A stretch of DNA of 64,000 nt, taken from positions 270,140 to 334,139 of the forward strand of contig ML677344.1 of assembly GCA_007922305.1 (NCBI GenBank), given 5' to 3'. The notes below the pieces were generated by a model. The model saw only the letters and a list, made by a program, of their open reading frames with translations, did no database searches and was not told the DNA's origin. The position numbers were made by a program, and so were the translations under genes. Shown here piece after piece: positions 10,557 through 22,540 of this stretch (position 1 is the stretch's first letter; the number at the start of each line of letters is the position of its first letter). The DNA is from Dermatemys mawii. Lineage: Eukaryota > Chordata > Testudines > Dermatemydidae.

Positions 10557-11425
10557 AGACCCACTCACCCATGGCAGACATGCAGCCAACTCTGGGGTGG
10601 AACATAAGCAGGAACACTACACAAGTGCAGCTGTTACCAAATCCTCTGTGGGTAGGAAGAAGGGGCCGCACTTCACTGGCATAGTTTGACTTCAATATTT
10701 GGAGGGCAGCTCCAGCCAGGACAATGGAGCCATGCTTGGGGGCTTGTGGGTGGTCATTGTAGAGGTATGTTTGGTGGGGGCTGTGATTTGAGCTGTTCTG
10801 GGGGGCTGGGTGAATGGGGCTAAAAGAAGATGAGCTCTGAGCTGTGTTCTATATCCAGAAATAAAGGGTGAAATAGGTTGGGGAAATAATTTGTATTTTA
10901 CAGTAGAGGGAAAAACCAACAAGACAAAATCCAAAGAAAAGTCTCCAAGAGGTAGCCGGAGAGAGAAAACTCATAAAATATTGGAACAACTAACTGAATC
11001 CTTCTGGTTTCTCTGTGCATCAGAGCATTTGAAATGTAAGTTCTCTTGCTTCAAGACCCTCTGCTCAGATTCATAAAATGCTGCTGTCTTTCTTCTCCAG
11101 GGCTAGACCCCTCGTGAGCACTTTTACTTGGCTGCTTTATGAAATGAAGATTTAAGCTAGTTTAATAAATTCTTTAGGAAACCTCTGACTTTAAGCAGCG
11201 ACTGAATGCCAACCAATGCCTGGGGCTAGGATAACACCTCTCTTACTATAAAACGCCTATGATCTCACTATCTGTTTACATAGATCCGAGAATGTGGTTT
11301 TACAACTTCTGCTCTGCTTCTAAACGCTTACACTAGGTCCTTTAGATGATGTGGTAAACACAGCCCTACATGGGAATTCAGGTGATCTCTGCCTTAGACA
11401 CAGTATTTGAAAGACATCTCTAATT
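10557..11425. other. Inner left arm around S1
   Basis: From about 10755 to 11170 the sequence is the reverse complement of 15600-15990 and colinear with 37755-38170; the remainder runs into spacer S1. No gene seen. Confidence 0.7.
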
Positions 11426-11978
11426 CAGCGTTCCCCAAACATTTGAGGGTTGTGCTCCCCCTTATCCCTGTCCATGTTCCCCCCAGAACTGGGCAGGGAG
11501 CGGGGCTGTGGCTTGGAAGTGAGGGGACAAAGCGAGCAAGTGGGGGAGTCACGGCCGGGGTCGACACTGCCAGTGGGAGCAGTGTTGCAACTGAGCCGTG
11601 GTGGGGGTGAGAAGCTGGCCGGTGGCCAGGGCAGCGCTGCTGCTGGCCTCGCCCTGTGGCTGGGAATGGAGCCGCGGCTGAGGCTGGGGTTTGGCCCAGA
11701 GCCAGTAACAATGCAGCCACCAGGCTGTGCTGGGGGCTGACAGCCACGCCCCCAATGGGTGCAGAGCCCTGCCGAAGCTATTGACGGGGCCAGGCGCAAG
11801 TCCAGGAGCTAGGGACATGACTGAGGGCGGGACCAGAGAAGAGCTGAGGGTGAGATTAGTCTGGATGTTGCTCCCTCTCCACCCCACCTGTAGGGGCTGG
11901 CATGGACCCCACCATGGCCTCCTGGACATTCCTCCACTGCCCGCTAGGGAAGCGCACCCCACAGTCCAGGGATCTCTG
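11426..11978. mobile_element. hAT-type element in spacer S1
   Basis: Starts CAGCGTTCCCCAAAC and ends with the complementary CAGAGATCCCTGG. An 8-base duplication, CTCTAATT, lies on both sides (11418-11425 and 11979-11986). Orthologous copies in S2 (38418-38972) and S3 (49815-50020, truncated) show it was inserted before the spacer was duplicated. Confidence 0.85.
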
Positions 11979-12134
11979 CTCTAATTGTTCTTGTGGTTAT
12001 TAGAAAATGTAAGTTATAAATGTATAAACCAGTTGGTCAGATGGCAAATGTGAGAAAAGTGTTTGTACAAGAAGAACCAGATGTGACTCAAAATAGTGGG
12101 GGAGTGACTTCCTTGAACTGGTACTGAAACTGGA

Positions 12135-12404
12135 CAGGACTGGCCCACAAGAATTTGGCACCTGAGGCGGGGAGCTCAAAAGATGCCCCCATGCCTGCTC
12201 ACTTGGGCCAAAACTTTCAAATGTCTCTTGTGCCCAACTTCCTCCAGCCCAGCACTCCCCAATCTCTGTACATCTAGAGCAGAGAGAATACATAGGCACC
12301 GGCAGCAGACACAATTTTCTACACTCTGGGTCCTGGTGGCGCCTGCCCACAGTCTGGTCCCTAAGGCAATTGCCTCAGTTTGCCTGCTGGTAAGGCCGGC
12401 CCTG
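12135..12404. mobile_element. hAT-like element, second in S1
   Basis: Starts CAGGACTGGCCCACAA and ends with the complementary CAGGGCCGGCCTTACC, a typical short inverted-repeat pair. A copy lies at 39129-39397 in S2. No clear 8-base duplication could be read, so the class rests on the termini. Confidence 0.6.
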
Positions 12405-12724
12405 CTGAAAACCATACTGACCTGTGATAAAATCACTTGTAACTCAACAGCTGAAAAACACCCCCTTGTGTCCACTAAACACTGACACCAGCTTAACTCT
12501 AGAGGGCAGTGTCTGGTGGTACAAGGTTGAATGACGTACAAGATGGTGTCTTTTCTTCTGTAAACAAAAGAAGGGATTTCTCGCCCGGCCAGGGTTTTTT
12601 ATGGAACTTGAAAATGTCAGAACAGCAAAACGGTACTTTAACTTGTTATACAAATAGCATAATCATCTTCAGCAAACCATACCTTTTCCATAAACACCCG
12701 AGCTGACACAAGAACAAACATATT
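12405..12724. other. Spacer sequence shared by S1, S2 and partly S3
   Basis: Colinear with 39398-39740; only the last portion remains in S3 (50020-50110). No gene or repeat class recognised. Confidence 0.6.
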
Positions 12725-15585
12725 TGTTGTTTTTCTGTCGAATGTGTTGCCCAGAACTGCACACAATACTCCAGTTAAGGCCTAATCAGCATGGAGTAGA
12801 GCAGAAGAATTTCTTCTCGTGTCTTGCTTACAACACTCTTGCTAATACATCCCAGAATGATTTTTGCTTTTTTGGCAACAACGTTACACTGTTAACTCAT
12901 ACTTAGCTCATGAACCCCTATGACCTCCAGATCCCTTTCCGCACTACTCCTTCCTAGGCAGTCATTTTCCATTTTGTATGTGTGCAACTGATTGCTCCTT
13001 CCTAACTGGAGTACTCTGCATTTGTTCTTATTGAACTTCATCCCAATTACTTCAGACTATTTCTCCAGTTTTTCCAGATTATTTTGAAATTTAATCCTAT
13101 CCTCCAAAGCACTTGCAACCACCATCACCCCAGCTTGGTATCGTCCGCAAACTTATAAGTGTCCTCTCTATGCCATTATCTAAATCATTGATGAAGATAT
13201 TGAACAGAACCAGATCCAGAACTGATCCCTGTGGGACCCCACTCATTATACCCTTCCAGCATAATTGCAAACTACTGGTAACTACTCTCTGGGAATGGTT
13301 TTCCAGCCAGTTTTGCACCCACCTTATCGTAGCTCCATCTAGGTTGCATTTCCCTAGTTTGTTGATGAGAAGGACATGCGAGACTGTATCAAAAGCTTTA
13401 CTAAAGTCAAGATACACCACATCTACCTCTTCCCCACCCCCATCCACACGCTTGTTCCCCTGTCAACGAAAGCTAACAGGTTGGTTTGACATGATTTGTT
13501 CTTGATAAATCCTGCTGACTGTTGCTTATCACCTTGTTATCTTCTAGACATTTGCAAATTGATTGCTTGACTATTTGCTCCCTTATCTTTCCGGGTACAG
13601 AAGTTAAGATGACTGGTCTATAGTTTCCTAGGTTGTCCTTAGTCCCCTTTTTATAGATGGTCACTACACATGTTTGCCCTTTTCCAGTCTTCTGGAACGG
13701 CTCCCATCTTCCATGACTTTTCAAAGATAATCGCTAATGGCTCACATATCTCCTCAGTCAGCTCTTTGAGTATTCTTGGAGGTGTTTCATCAGGCCCTGG
13801 TCACTTGAAGACATCTAATTTTTCCAACTAATTTTAACTTGTTCTTTTCCTATTTTAGCCTCTTCTGATCCTACCTCATTTTCACTGGCTTTCACTATAT
13901 TAGACATCCAATCACCACCAACCTTTCTGGTGAAAACCGAAACAAAGACTCCATTAAGCACCTCTGCCATTCCCACATTTTCTCTTTTTATTTGCCCCCC
14001 ACCCCATTGAGGAATGGGCCTAGTCTGTCCTTGGTCTTCCTCTTGCTTCTTATGCGTTTGTAGAATGTGTTCTTGTTACCCTTTATGTCTCTAGCTAGTT
14101 TGATCTCATTTTCTGCCTTTGCCTTTCTAATTTTGTTCCTACGTTCTTGTGTTATTTGTTTATATTCATCCTTTGTAAATTGACCTAATTTCCACTTTTT
14201 GTAGGACTCTTTTTCAGTTTTAGAGCATTGAAGATCTTCTGGTTAAGCCAGCGTGGTCTCTTGCCATACTTCCTCTCTTTTCTACGCAGTGGGATAGTTT
14301 GCTATTGTGTTCTTAATAATGTCTCTCTGAAAAAATGCCAACTGTCTTCTATTAGTTTTCCCCTTAGACTTGCTTCCCATGGGATCTTACTTACCAACTC
14401 CTTGACTTTGCTGAAGTTTGCCTTCTTGAAATCTATTCTTTATCGTGCTGTTCTCCTTCCTACCATTCCTTGGAATCATGAACTCTACCATTTCATGATC
14501 ACTTTCACTCAACCTCCCTTCTACTTTCAAATTCTCAGGCAGTTCCTCCTTATTTCTAAAAATCAAGTCTAGAACAGACTCTCCTCTAGCAGCTGTCTCC
14601 ACCTTCTGAAATAAAAAATTGTCTCCAATACGTTCCTAGAACTTACTGGATAATCTGTGCCCTGCTGTGTTATTTTCCCAGCAGATGTCTGGGTAGTTGA
14701 TGTGCCCCATCACAACCTGTGCTTTGGATGATTTTGTTACTTGTTTAACTAAGGCCTCATCCACCTCTTCTTCCTGGTCTGGTGGTCTGTAGTAGACCCA
14801 ACCATGATGTCACCCTTGTTTTTTACCCCTTTTATCCTTACCTGAGACTTTCAGCAAGTCTCTCCTATTTCCTTCTCAAGCTCAGTCGAAGCATATACAT
14901 TTTTACTATATAAGGCTAAAAATCATTTTACCCCTCTCTGCCCTTTCTGAGCAAGCTGTATCCTTCTAGAACAATATTCCAGTCACATGTATTATCCGAC
15001 TAAGTCTTCATGATCCCAACTATGTGATAGTTGTATTTATTTACTAGCATTTTGAGTTCTTCCTGCTTATTCCCCATACTTCTTAGAATCATAGAATATC
15101 AGGGTTGGAAGGGACCTCAGGAGGTATCTAGTGCAACCCCCTTCTTAAAGCAGGAATAACCCCAACTAAATCAGCCCAGCCAGGGCTTTGTCAGCCTGTT
15201 CTTAAAAACCTCTAAGGAAGGAGATTCCACCACCTCCCTAGGTAACCCATTTCAGTGCTTCACCACCCTCCTAGTGAAAAGGTTTTTCCTAATATCCAAC
15301 CTAAACCTTCCCCACTTCAACTTGAGACCATTACTCCTTGTTCTGTCATCTGGCACCACGGATAACAGTCTAGATCCATCCTCTTTAGAACCCCCTTTTA
15401 GGTAGTTGAAAGCAGCTATCAAATTCCCCCTCATTCCTCTCTTCTGTAGACTAAACAATCCCAGTTCTCTCAGCCTCTTCTCATAAGTCATCTGCTCCAG
15501 GCCCCTAATCATTTTTGTAGCCCTCCTCCTTCTTGCATTGGTATTGACATCTAAGATACTGATTTGATTCCCCGCCCCCACACAC
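12725..15585 (-). pseudogene. CR1 LINE ORF2 relic in S1
   Basis: Decayed ORF2 on the minus strand with its order preserved from high to low coordinate: NTNA of the endonuclease start (about 15550), endonuclease and linker segments (14387-14602), RT finger and palm pieces NYRPVILTSVPGKI (about 13600), VVYLDFSKAFDTVSH (about 13400) and SGVPQGSVL (about 13240). Downstream lies the post-RT region near 12760. The true 3' end is missing. Stops and frameshifts throughout. It is interrupted by a nested CR1 tail. Confidence 0.9.
15081..15537 (-). mobile_element. Nested 5'-truncated CR1
   Basis: The left end is the CR1 3' terminus, with tagaatcatagaat followed by the gttggaagggacctcagg core. The minus strand then reads [13 protein letters not shown] and [17 protein letters not shown] of the ORF2 end. 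Sister spacers S2 (about 42237) and S3 (about 52947) are continuous across this point, which gives two empty sites. CTTCT lies on both sides. Confidence 0.9.
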
Positions 15586-16021
15586 ACACCCTTAGTAATT
15601 AAATAAAGAGTTTATTTAAGTAGTTTAAATGTTCATTTCATAAAGGAAGCAAGTAAAAGTGCTCATGTGGGATGCAATTCTGGAGAGGAAAGACCGTATC
15701 ATTTCTATGAATCCTAGGCAGAGAGCCTGGAAGCAAGCGAACTTAGATTTCAAATGCTCTGATACACGGAGATACTAGAAGGGTTCAGTTAAGTGGCTTG
15801 TTTAAATATTTTGTGTGTCTTCTCTCTCCTGGATCCTTTGGAAGACTTTTTGTTTGATTTTTTTCTTGTTGGTTTTTCCCTCTAATATAAAATAAAATTA
15901 TTTTATGACACTGCATTTCACTCCTCATTTCTGGAAATAGAACACAGCTCAGAGCTCATATTATTATAGCTCTATACATCCAGTCCGTTGAATCATAGCC
16001 CCAGCTAAAATACTTCTACAG
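15586..16021. other. Inner right arm around S1
   Basis: Reverse complement of 10755-11170 and colinear with 42280-42680 and 52990-53410. No gene recognised; the short open frames are not conserved. Confidence 0.7.
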
Positions 16022-16331
16022 CAGGGGAAAGCAACCTATGGCACTGGTGCCGAATGCGGCACACGAGCTGATTTTCAGCGGCACTCACACTGCCTGGGTC
16101 ATGGCCACCAGTCTGGGGGGCTCTGCATTGTAATTTTATTTTAAATGAAATTCCTAAACATTTTTAAAACCTTATTTACTTTACATACAACAATAGTTTA
16201 CTTATATATTAAAGACTTATAGAAAAAGACCTTCTGAAAACGTTAAAATGTATTACTGGCATGCAAAACCTTAAATTAGAGTGAATAAATGAAGACTCGG
16301 CACATCGCTTCTGAGAGGTTGCCAACCCCTG
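16022..16331. mobile_element. Non-autonomous hAT transposon
   Basis: Starts CAGGGGAAAGCAACC and ends with the complementary CAGGGGTTGGCAACC. The 8-base duplication TTCTACAG lies at 16014-16021 and 16332-16339. Sister sequences near 42705 and 53420 run straight across the site. It belongs to a short hAT family with AT-rich interior that I recall as common in turtles and crocodilians. Confidence 0.93.
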
Positions 16332-17264
16332 TTCTACAGTAACCCTTGCCTCTCACCTAGCATCTGGGGAGTAAAGTCAGCAGGGTGTCATTAGGAGGAA
16401 TAAATACTGTCACTTGGTTGATCCTGGCCGAGTGGAGAGTTCTGCAGTCTGACTTCAGCATGAGCTGAGAGGTAAGAAGACACAGCCAGGGTTCAGGTGA
16501 GCTGGGGCAGTTTATATTAAAGCTAATCAAGGATCTTTCTAAATAGGAGGTTTTTAAAGCAAATGGAAATCTTTGGGCCAGTTCTGCTGTCAGTCACACT
16601 AGTGTAATACTGGAATGATTCTGGATTTATACCTGTATAAGTGAGAGCAGAGTGAGGTTGGTCACTTAGAAGGCCATCAATTTAATTAATTAATTAAATT
16701 CCATCAAAAAGACGAAAAATCTATGTGAAGAAACCACTGAGTATTCAAAAGATCAGGGGCATTCGGGTTACACACACAGAGCCGTAGTTCTCTCCCCATG
16801 TTCAATTGCATTGTGAGAGACTCTTTACCGTGTAATTCAGTTATCGTGGGAGATTGCAGTCTGAGGCACATATGTTTTGGCAGAGAGACAAGTAATGATT
16901 AGGACAGGGCAGTCCTATTAAATGATCTTAATTGCTTGCTAAACTGAGCTCACTTGAAAAACATGCAGTTGATTACAGCTAAATGTGAGGTCCTACATCG
17001 AGGAACGAAGACTGTAAATGACACTTACATGATGCGGGGGGCTATGTTTTAGAAAGCACTGATTCAGAAAAGAACTCAGAGTGATGAGGTATAACCAGCT
17101 GTTCATGAGGTCCCAGTGCAGTGTGGTGATGGAGGGAACAAATGCCCTCATTGAATGTATAAGGAGGGGAATATAGAGCAGAAATAGAGAAATGTTCAGC
17201 TTGGAGTGACTGTCACTGGACACCGTTCCTAGGTCCACTGTCGACACTTCGGAAAGGTAGTTGA
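16332..17264. other. Right arm of palindrome, distal 5' flank of gene A
   Basis: Mirror image of 8166-9060 and colinear with 42720-43590 and 53440-54300. It includes a TTAA-rich run at 16680-16698. No gene recognised. Confidence 0.75.
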
Positions 17265-17770
17265 CAGATTGAAAAGGGTTCAGAAAAGAGTTACAAGAAT
17301 GATTTCAGATCTAGAGCATGTGGCTAATAGCCAGAGATTAAGGAAGCTCAATCTATTTAGTTTATCCAAGAGAAGTTTAAGAAGTGACTGGATCACAGTC
17401 TTTAAGTCCATAGACGGAAAGAGATTTCTGACTGTAGAAGGTTCTTTAATCTAGCAATGGCACAATGAGATCCAATGGCTGGGAGCTGAGACCAGACAAA
17501 CTGAGATTAGAAACAAGGGACATATTTCTAAAGCAAGGCGAACTAACATTTGGGTCAACTTAGCTAGAGATGTGGTTGGATCACCATCACGTGAAGTCTT
17601 TAAATCAAGACTTGATGCCTTTCTCAGAGATACCCTCTAGATCCAAGAGATGTTATAGGCTAGATGCAGAATTCACCTGGTGAAATTCTGTGCCTTTTGT
17701 TATTCAGGAGGTCAGAGCAGGCGATCAGAATGATCCTGTCTAGCCTTAAAATATATGACTCCATAATAAT
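17265..17770 (+). pseudogene. CR1 ORF2 C-terminus and 3' end
   Basis: Plus strand reads RVQKRVTRMISDLEHVA, then SQRLRKLNLFSLSKRSL, and after a stop the remaining tail and a CR1 3' UTR ending near the ccttaaaatatatgactcc terminus. Its 3' end abuts an oppositely oriented RT fragment. Confidence 0.88.
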
Positions 17771-17774
17771 TTGA

Positions 17775-18530
17775 TCTCAATTTTTTCTCAGTTAATGAAA
17801 TAATTAATGATTTTGTCTACAACCTTCGATCAATCTGGCCTTTGGTAGCTTGTAATATTTTTTCCCTTTGTGAAAATAGTCTCCACATCTCTGTTCATTG
17901 GGGCTATTTAGATTATAAAATTTCTTCTCTCCAAAGTCTGTTTTGAATACATGTGACTTTTCTTAAGAGCCTTTGGTGAGGGATCTTGTTTAAGGCTTTC
18001 TGAAAGTCTAAATACACTATAGTCACTGAATCAAACTCATCCACATGTCTGTTGACCTCTTCAAAGAATTCTACTAGATTGGTGAGGGATGATTTCCCTT
18101 TACAAAAACCAGGCTGACTCTTCCCCATCAAACCTTTTTCATCTCTATGTTTGGTAATTCTGGTCTTTACTATCATTTCAACCAGTTTGCCTGGTTCTGA
18201 AGTTAGGCTCATTGGGCTCTATTTGCCAGGATGACCTCTGCAACCTTCTTTAAAAATTGGCATCAAATTTGTTATCTGCCGGTATTCTGTTACAGAGGCT
18301 GATTTAAGTGATAAGTCACATATAACAGTTAATAGCTAGGCAATTTGATATTTGAGTTCCTTCAGAATCACTGGGTCAAACCCATCTGGTCCTGATGATT
18401 TATTATTGTTTGATGTATCAGTTTGTTCCAAAACCTCCATTACTGGTAAGTGGGGCAGTTTCTCAGATTTGTCACCTAAAATGAACAGCTCATCTGAAGT
18501 CGGTGGGGAGTTCTCCCCCTAAATTCGAAG
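17775..18530 (-). pseudogene. CR1 reverse transcriptase fragment
   Basis: Minus strand reads MSLTSEPGKLVEMIVK, GKSQPGFCKGKSSLTNLVEFFE, then VTIVYLDFQKALNKIPHQ, the A-domain region of a CR1-type RT with its YLDF motif. The catalytic (Y/F)xDD part is absent. Stops and frameshifts show it is dead. Confidence 0.88.
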
Positions 18531-18749
18531 GGAGTGGGATTAGACTCACAGGCTCTTTGGGTATGTCTGCGCAGCGAGTGGCACTTAGTCTCACAGCTTG
18601 GGTTGACAGACGCAGGATAATGCTTCTTGGGTTACCATGCTAAGAATAGCTGTAGAGATGTTTGTGTGATTAGAGTTATTTCAACATGACTAATGAACTC
18701 AACGTAAGGTCAATTTGCTTCTTCCAGAGCCAAGATTGGCCCCTTGTAT

Positions 18750-18764
18750 GTACTTAATTTACAG
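18750..18764 (+). promoter_or_regulatory. Candidate 3' splice site before gene A
   Basis: TTAATTTACAG followed by GGTCTGTTCATTCC, 65 bases before the ATG. The same site with AG at the same distance class precedes every receptor here, including those on the minus strand. Class I receptors commonly have one or more untranslated 5' exons spliced onto the coding exon. Use is inferred; the upstream exon was not located. Confidence 0.5.
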
Positions 18765-18829
18765 GGTCTGTTCATTCCCTATGTTATGTTTTATTGAAAG
18801 GAACGACATCGATGTGAGACTTGCAAAAG

Positions 18830-19792
18830 ATGCCACAACAAGAAAACCTGCCAGGGTCCAACGGCACAGATACTGATCCATCCATGTTCTTACTAACGGG
18901 CGTCCCGGGGCTGGAAGCTCTGCACCTCTGGATCTCCATCCCCTTCTGCACAGTGTTCAGCGTGGCCCTTCTAGGAAACTGCACCGTCTTGTATGTTATC
19001 AAGAAAGAGCCCTCCCTCCACAAGCCCATGTTCTATTTCCTCGCCATGATGGCCATCATCGACCTGGTTTTATCCACAACCACCATGCCAAAAATCCTGA
19101 GCATCTTCTGGTTTAATTCCACGGAGATCAGCTTTAACGCCTGCCTGGTGCAGATGTTTTTCCTTCACTCATTCTCCATCATGGCATCTGGTGTGCTGCT
19201 GGCCATGGCCTTCGACAGGTATGTAGCCATCTGCAACCCCCTGAGGTACAACATCATCCTAACCAATTCAGTGATAGCAAAGATCGGGCTGGCGGTTTCG
19301 GCCCGTGCTATTCTGCTAGTGGTCCCCCTGCCATTTCTAGTCAGGAGTCTGACCTACTGTGGGTCCCACATTATCTCACATTGCTACTGTGAGCACATGG
19401 CTGTGGTCAATCTGGCCTGTGCTGACACCAGATTCAATAACATCTATGGGATCCTCATAACTGTCTTCATTGGGGGGCTAGATCTGACGTTCATCTCCCT
19501 ATCGTACATCAAGATCCTGAGGGCTGTCTTAAGCCTGGCAACCAAGGAAGAGCAGCTCAAGGCCTTTGGCACCTGTGGATCCCACCTTTGCGCCATCTTA
19601 GTGGTCTACATACCAGTGGTTCTCTCCTCAATAGTTCACAGGTTCGGGCACCATGTCACCCCCCATGTACACATCCTGCTGGCCAATTTCTACCTCTTCT
19701 TTCCTCCCATGATGAACCCCATTGTGTATGGGGTGAAAACCAAACAGGTTCGTTACCGAGTGCTTCTCCTGTTCCGAGGGAAAAGCTTCTAA
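18830..19792 (+). CDS. Class I odorant receptor, OR52-like (gene A)
   Basis: An intact single-exon frame of 320 residues. Visible features are the sequon N11 (NGT), TM1 GNC (49-51), LHKPMFYFL (63-71), C105 at the TM3 entry, MAFDRYVAIC (126-135), EC2 cysteines at 177, 185 and 187, ISLSY in TM5 (222-226), KAFGTCGSHL (244-253) and NPIVY (296-300). The first extracellular loop reads FNSTEIS, so N96 adds a sequon not seen in its relatives. The longest open frame starts at a TTG at 18821, preceded by an in-frame TGA at 18815, so the ATG at 18830 is the first possible start. It would act as an odorant GPCR at olfactory cilia; ligand unknown. Nearest relative in the window is gene B. Confidence 0.95.
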   Translation: MPQQENLPGSNGTDTDPSMFLLTGVPGLEALHLWISIPFCTVFSVALLGNCTVLYVIKKEPSLHKPMFYFLAMMAIIDLVLSTTTMPKILSIFWFNSTEISFNACLVQMFFLHSFSIMASGVLLAMAFDRYVAICNPLRYNIILTNSVIAKIGLAVSARAILLVVPLPFLVRSLTYCGSHIISHCYCEHMAVVNLACADTRFNNIYGILITVFIGGLDLTFISLSYIKILRAVLSLATKEEQLKAFGTCGSHLCAILVVYIPVVLSSIVHRFGHHVTPHVHILLANFYLFFPPMMNPIVYGVKTKQVRYRVLLLFRGKSF

Positions 19793-20197
19793 ACTGAACC
19801 GGAGGGGGCTCCAGAGCGATCAGGAAGCAGAGGATGCAGGAGAGGTGTTCTGAGTGACTTAAACAGCATGCTTGTGGGGGCTTTGTGTACACTGCGATGG
19901 GAACTCCACCTCTGACTCACAGGGAGCAATACACTGTCCCCCACATGAGCTTAGCGCTGCTGACCTGAAGGTGATCTTGACCATGACCTTGTCCTCACTC
20001 GGCCCCATGTGTGTTACACATGAGTGTGTAGGATCCTTGCTCCTTCTCTTCTTGTGCTGGACCATCTGCCTTTTATTACTTATACCCCCAGCCTCAACCA
20101 TGGACATTCATGCTGCAGGAACAAATGGCTTTGTGGGGTCCGAATATTGGAGAACCTCTCCAAGTTATTTAACAATACCACTGTGATACTCTGTACA
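19793..20197 (+). other. 3' flank of gene A
   Basis: Non-coding, colinear with 46104-46510 and 56802-57215 and mirrored in 1690-2002 behind gene 1. It ends where the Gypsy relic begins. Confidence 0.75.
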
Positions 20198-20597
20198 ATG
20201 GGGGAACAGCCCACATCCCCAAGTTCATTCTTATAATATGTTTTTCCGGTATCCAACGCAAACTTTGCCATGTTGGATGTCTTCGGAAGGCTCTTGATGC
20301 ACTGAGCCATGTTGTTATAGTGATGCTATAGGTTGTAATTTCATGTATATAGTTATGAGACTGAATATGTGTCCTCATGGATTAAGACAAGCCCAAGCAA
20401 AACTCTCCAAGATCAGCGAGGAATGTCACAGTGGGATTGCGAGCAGGGTGTATGTGCAGTTCACATGTTAAGCACTGATAGTCGTAATTTTAAGTGGGAC
20501 TTAAGTGCAGTGGCTAAGAACAGTTTGGAGAAAGTCATGGAGTTGTTATTTTCTGTTTGTTTATTTAGGGTGTGGGACATAAGCACAAGAAAGCATA

Positions 20598-20850
20598 ACA
20601 ATGATGACCCGCGAGGCAGCTACAAAACTACAGCTGGCCAGACTGGAAGCGGCAAAGAAGGAAAAGGACCATGAGTTTCAAATGTGACAGGCGGAAATGA
20701 GGCTGAAAGAAAAATCGGTGGCCAGGGAAACTATGACGGCAGAGGCAGACAGGGAGGTGGCCAGAGAGGAGGCTTAACATAGAAGGGCTATGGGAGAAAG
20801 AGAGAGAAAACAACCACTGGACCTGCTAGAGAAGCAGAACCAGAGGCCCC
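20598..20850 (+). pseudogene. Gypsy gag remnant (copy A)
   Basis: Same reading as the intact start in copy C (57644), rich in A, E, K and R as in a coiled-coil gag N-terminus. Here it is broken by a TGA after about 30 codons and again later. Confidence 0.75.
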
Positions 20851-22540
20851 TGATCTCAATGACTCCCAAAAATCCACAAATGTGGTTTGGGAAGATTGGG
20901 GAAGTGTTTTTACTGGGGGTGGGAGCGGGTAATGGAACACCTCCTAGTCCACCTGCTCCTTGGCAATGATTTTATCCATATAGCTGAGGTTAAAGTGTTT
21001 GCCTACAGCAGGAGGGAGTTTTACACTGGGACCCCCGAGCGAAAGAGTAATGTCTCAGAATTGCGGAGAGAATGGGAGAGTCACCTTGATTCTTCTGCAG
21101 CAGGGGAAAGCCACGTGCTTCCAGGTGGGAGAGTAGTTGACACCAACTCCTGCAATGCAGCTGGAGGCAACACCACATCAGGAAGGTATGGGGGCGTAAT
21201 ACCTGCTCGGGAGAGAACTGTCCATGTTGTGAGATGCCAGTAGGTTGCAGATGAACTAGACACATACCCTGCTCTAGAGAGTACAGAGAAATGTGTTTTA
21301 GGAGGGGGCCTCGAGGAAGAAACTGGGGAAGGAATAGTGGGGTACAGGAATGTCTCCTCGCTAGTCGCTTGGGCCGGGATGCCCAGGACACTAGGAGGAA
21401 GGCTGGATCAACATCTGTGCACCCAGGCACTCGTCATCAAGTGACTGGCCTCCTGGAGAGGAGCAATCACACAGCTGATGTCTCAGTGACAGAGAAAGGG
21501 GTAATGGAGGGTTCCCCAATCTAGGTCCCAGTTTTTCAGGTGGCTATTTCTGATAAGTTTTTGGAAACTAACCATGTCTCTTTACATCGAGATACAGCTA
21601 CAATGCCTCTGACAGCAGAGGAGTTGAGAACAGGAAATTGCCAGGTGGTGGTTTGTGAGAACACAAATGACCCAGCTGATAAAGAAGGGGGTGTTTTCCC
21701 TCAGGCTGGTGAGACACCGACAGCTGTTATGGGAAAGCTGCTGGGAAAAGGTGACTCTGATTGATGGGTAAACACACCTAACCCAAAGAGCACAGATCAC
21801 AGCACTCTCGGGGCCAGGGAAGGACTCAGTGTTGGGAGGGTGAAACACAGGGTAACCCCAAAAAAGGAGCTGGTTTTTTTGTAGATGTACAGTCCTGGGA
21901 TTGGGAGACAGCTCCCCAAAGGGCCAGCCAACATGCAGGCTCTCCCTAAACTCCTGTCTTGCCAGACCCTGAGATACCAAAATCCCAGAAACATAATTAA
22001 AACAAAAACCCTGGCAGAGGAGAACAGTGGAGAGAAAGAAAAGATAGTGACTGATGACATGGGAGAGAGTCAAAGAACACGAAAGGCAATGAACCAACCA
22101 ACCTCAAAGCAGGCATTCTGAAGAGAGGGCATGGTATCATAAAGGTATTTGTAAACACCCATCTGTGATAAAAATGTTGGCATTAATGTTAAGACGAGGG
22201 ATAAGAATTTTGATACTGATGTTAAAATTTAAGATAACACTAGTTCTCCATTAATTCCTGTGAACAGATTTAAAGCTTATCACAGCAGAGAAACCAGAAT
22301 AAACCTGGTTTGATGTGTGTGAATGGGGAAACCAAGGCACACTGCCTTGTGGCCTTGATGGCTGGACACCAAGAGAACTATAAGACAAACTCCAAACTTC
22401 TGAGTTTGACATGGAAATTATACCCATAAAGGGAAGGGAGAACCTGGTAGCAAACTTCCTGTCCAGGAAAGAGGACCCTGGGTGCACTGACTTGGAGCTA
22501 GTCAGTGACCAACGCTCTTGCAGTGAATGAAGGAGGGTGG

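Noticed and set aside
18821..18829. N-terminal extension of the receptors by three residues
   Set aside because: It starts at TTG, a poor eukaryotic start, and is directly preceded by an in-frame stop region; the ATG three codons on has a better context.
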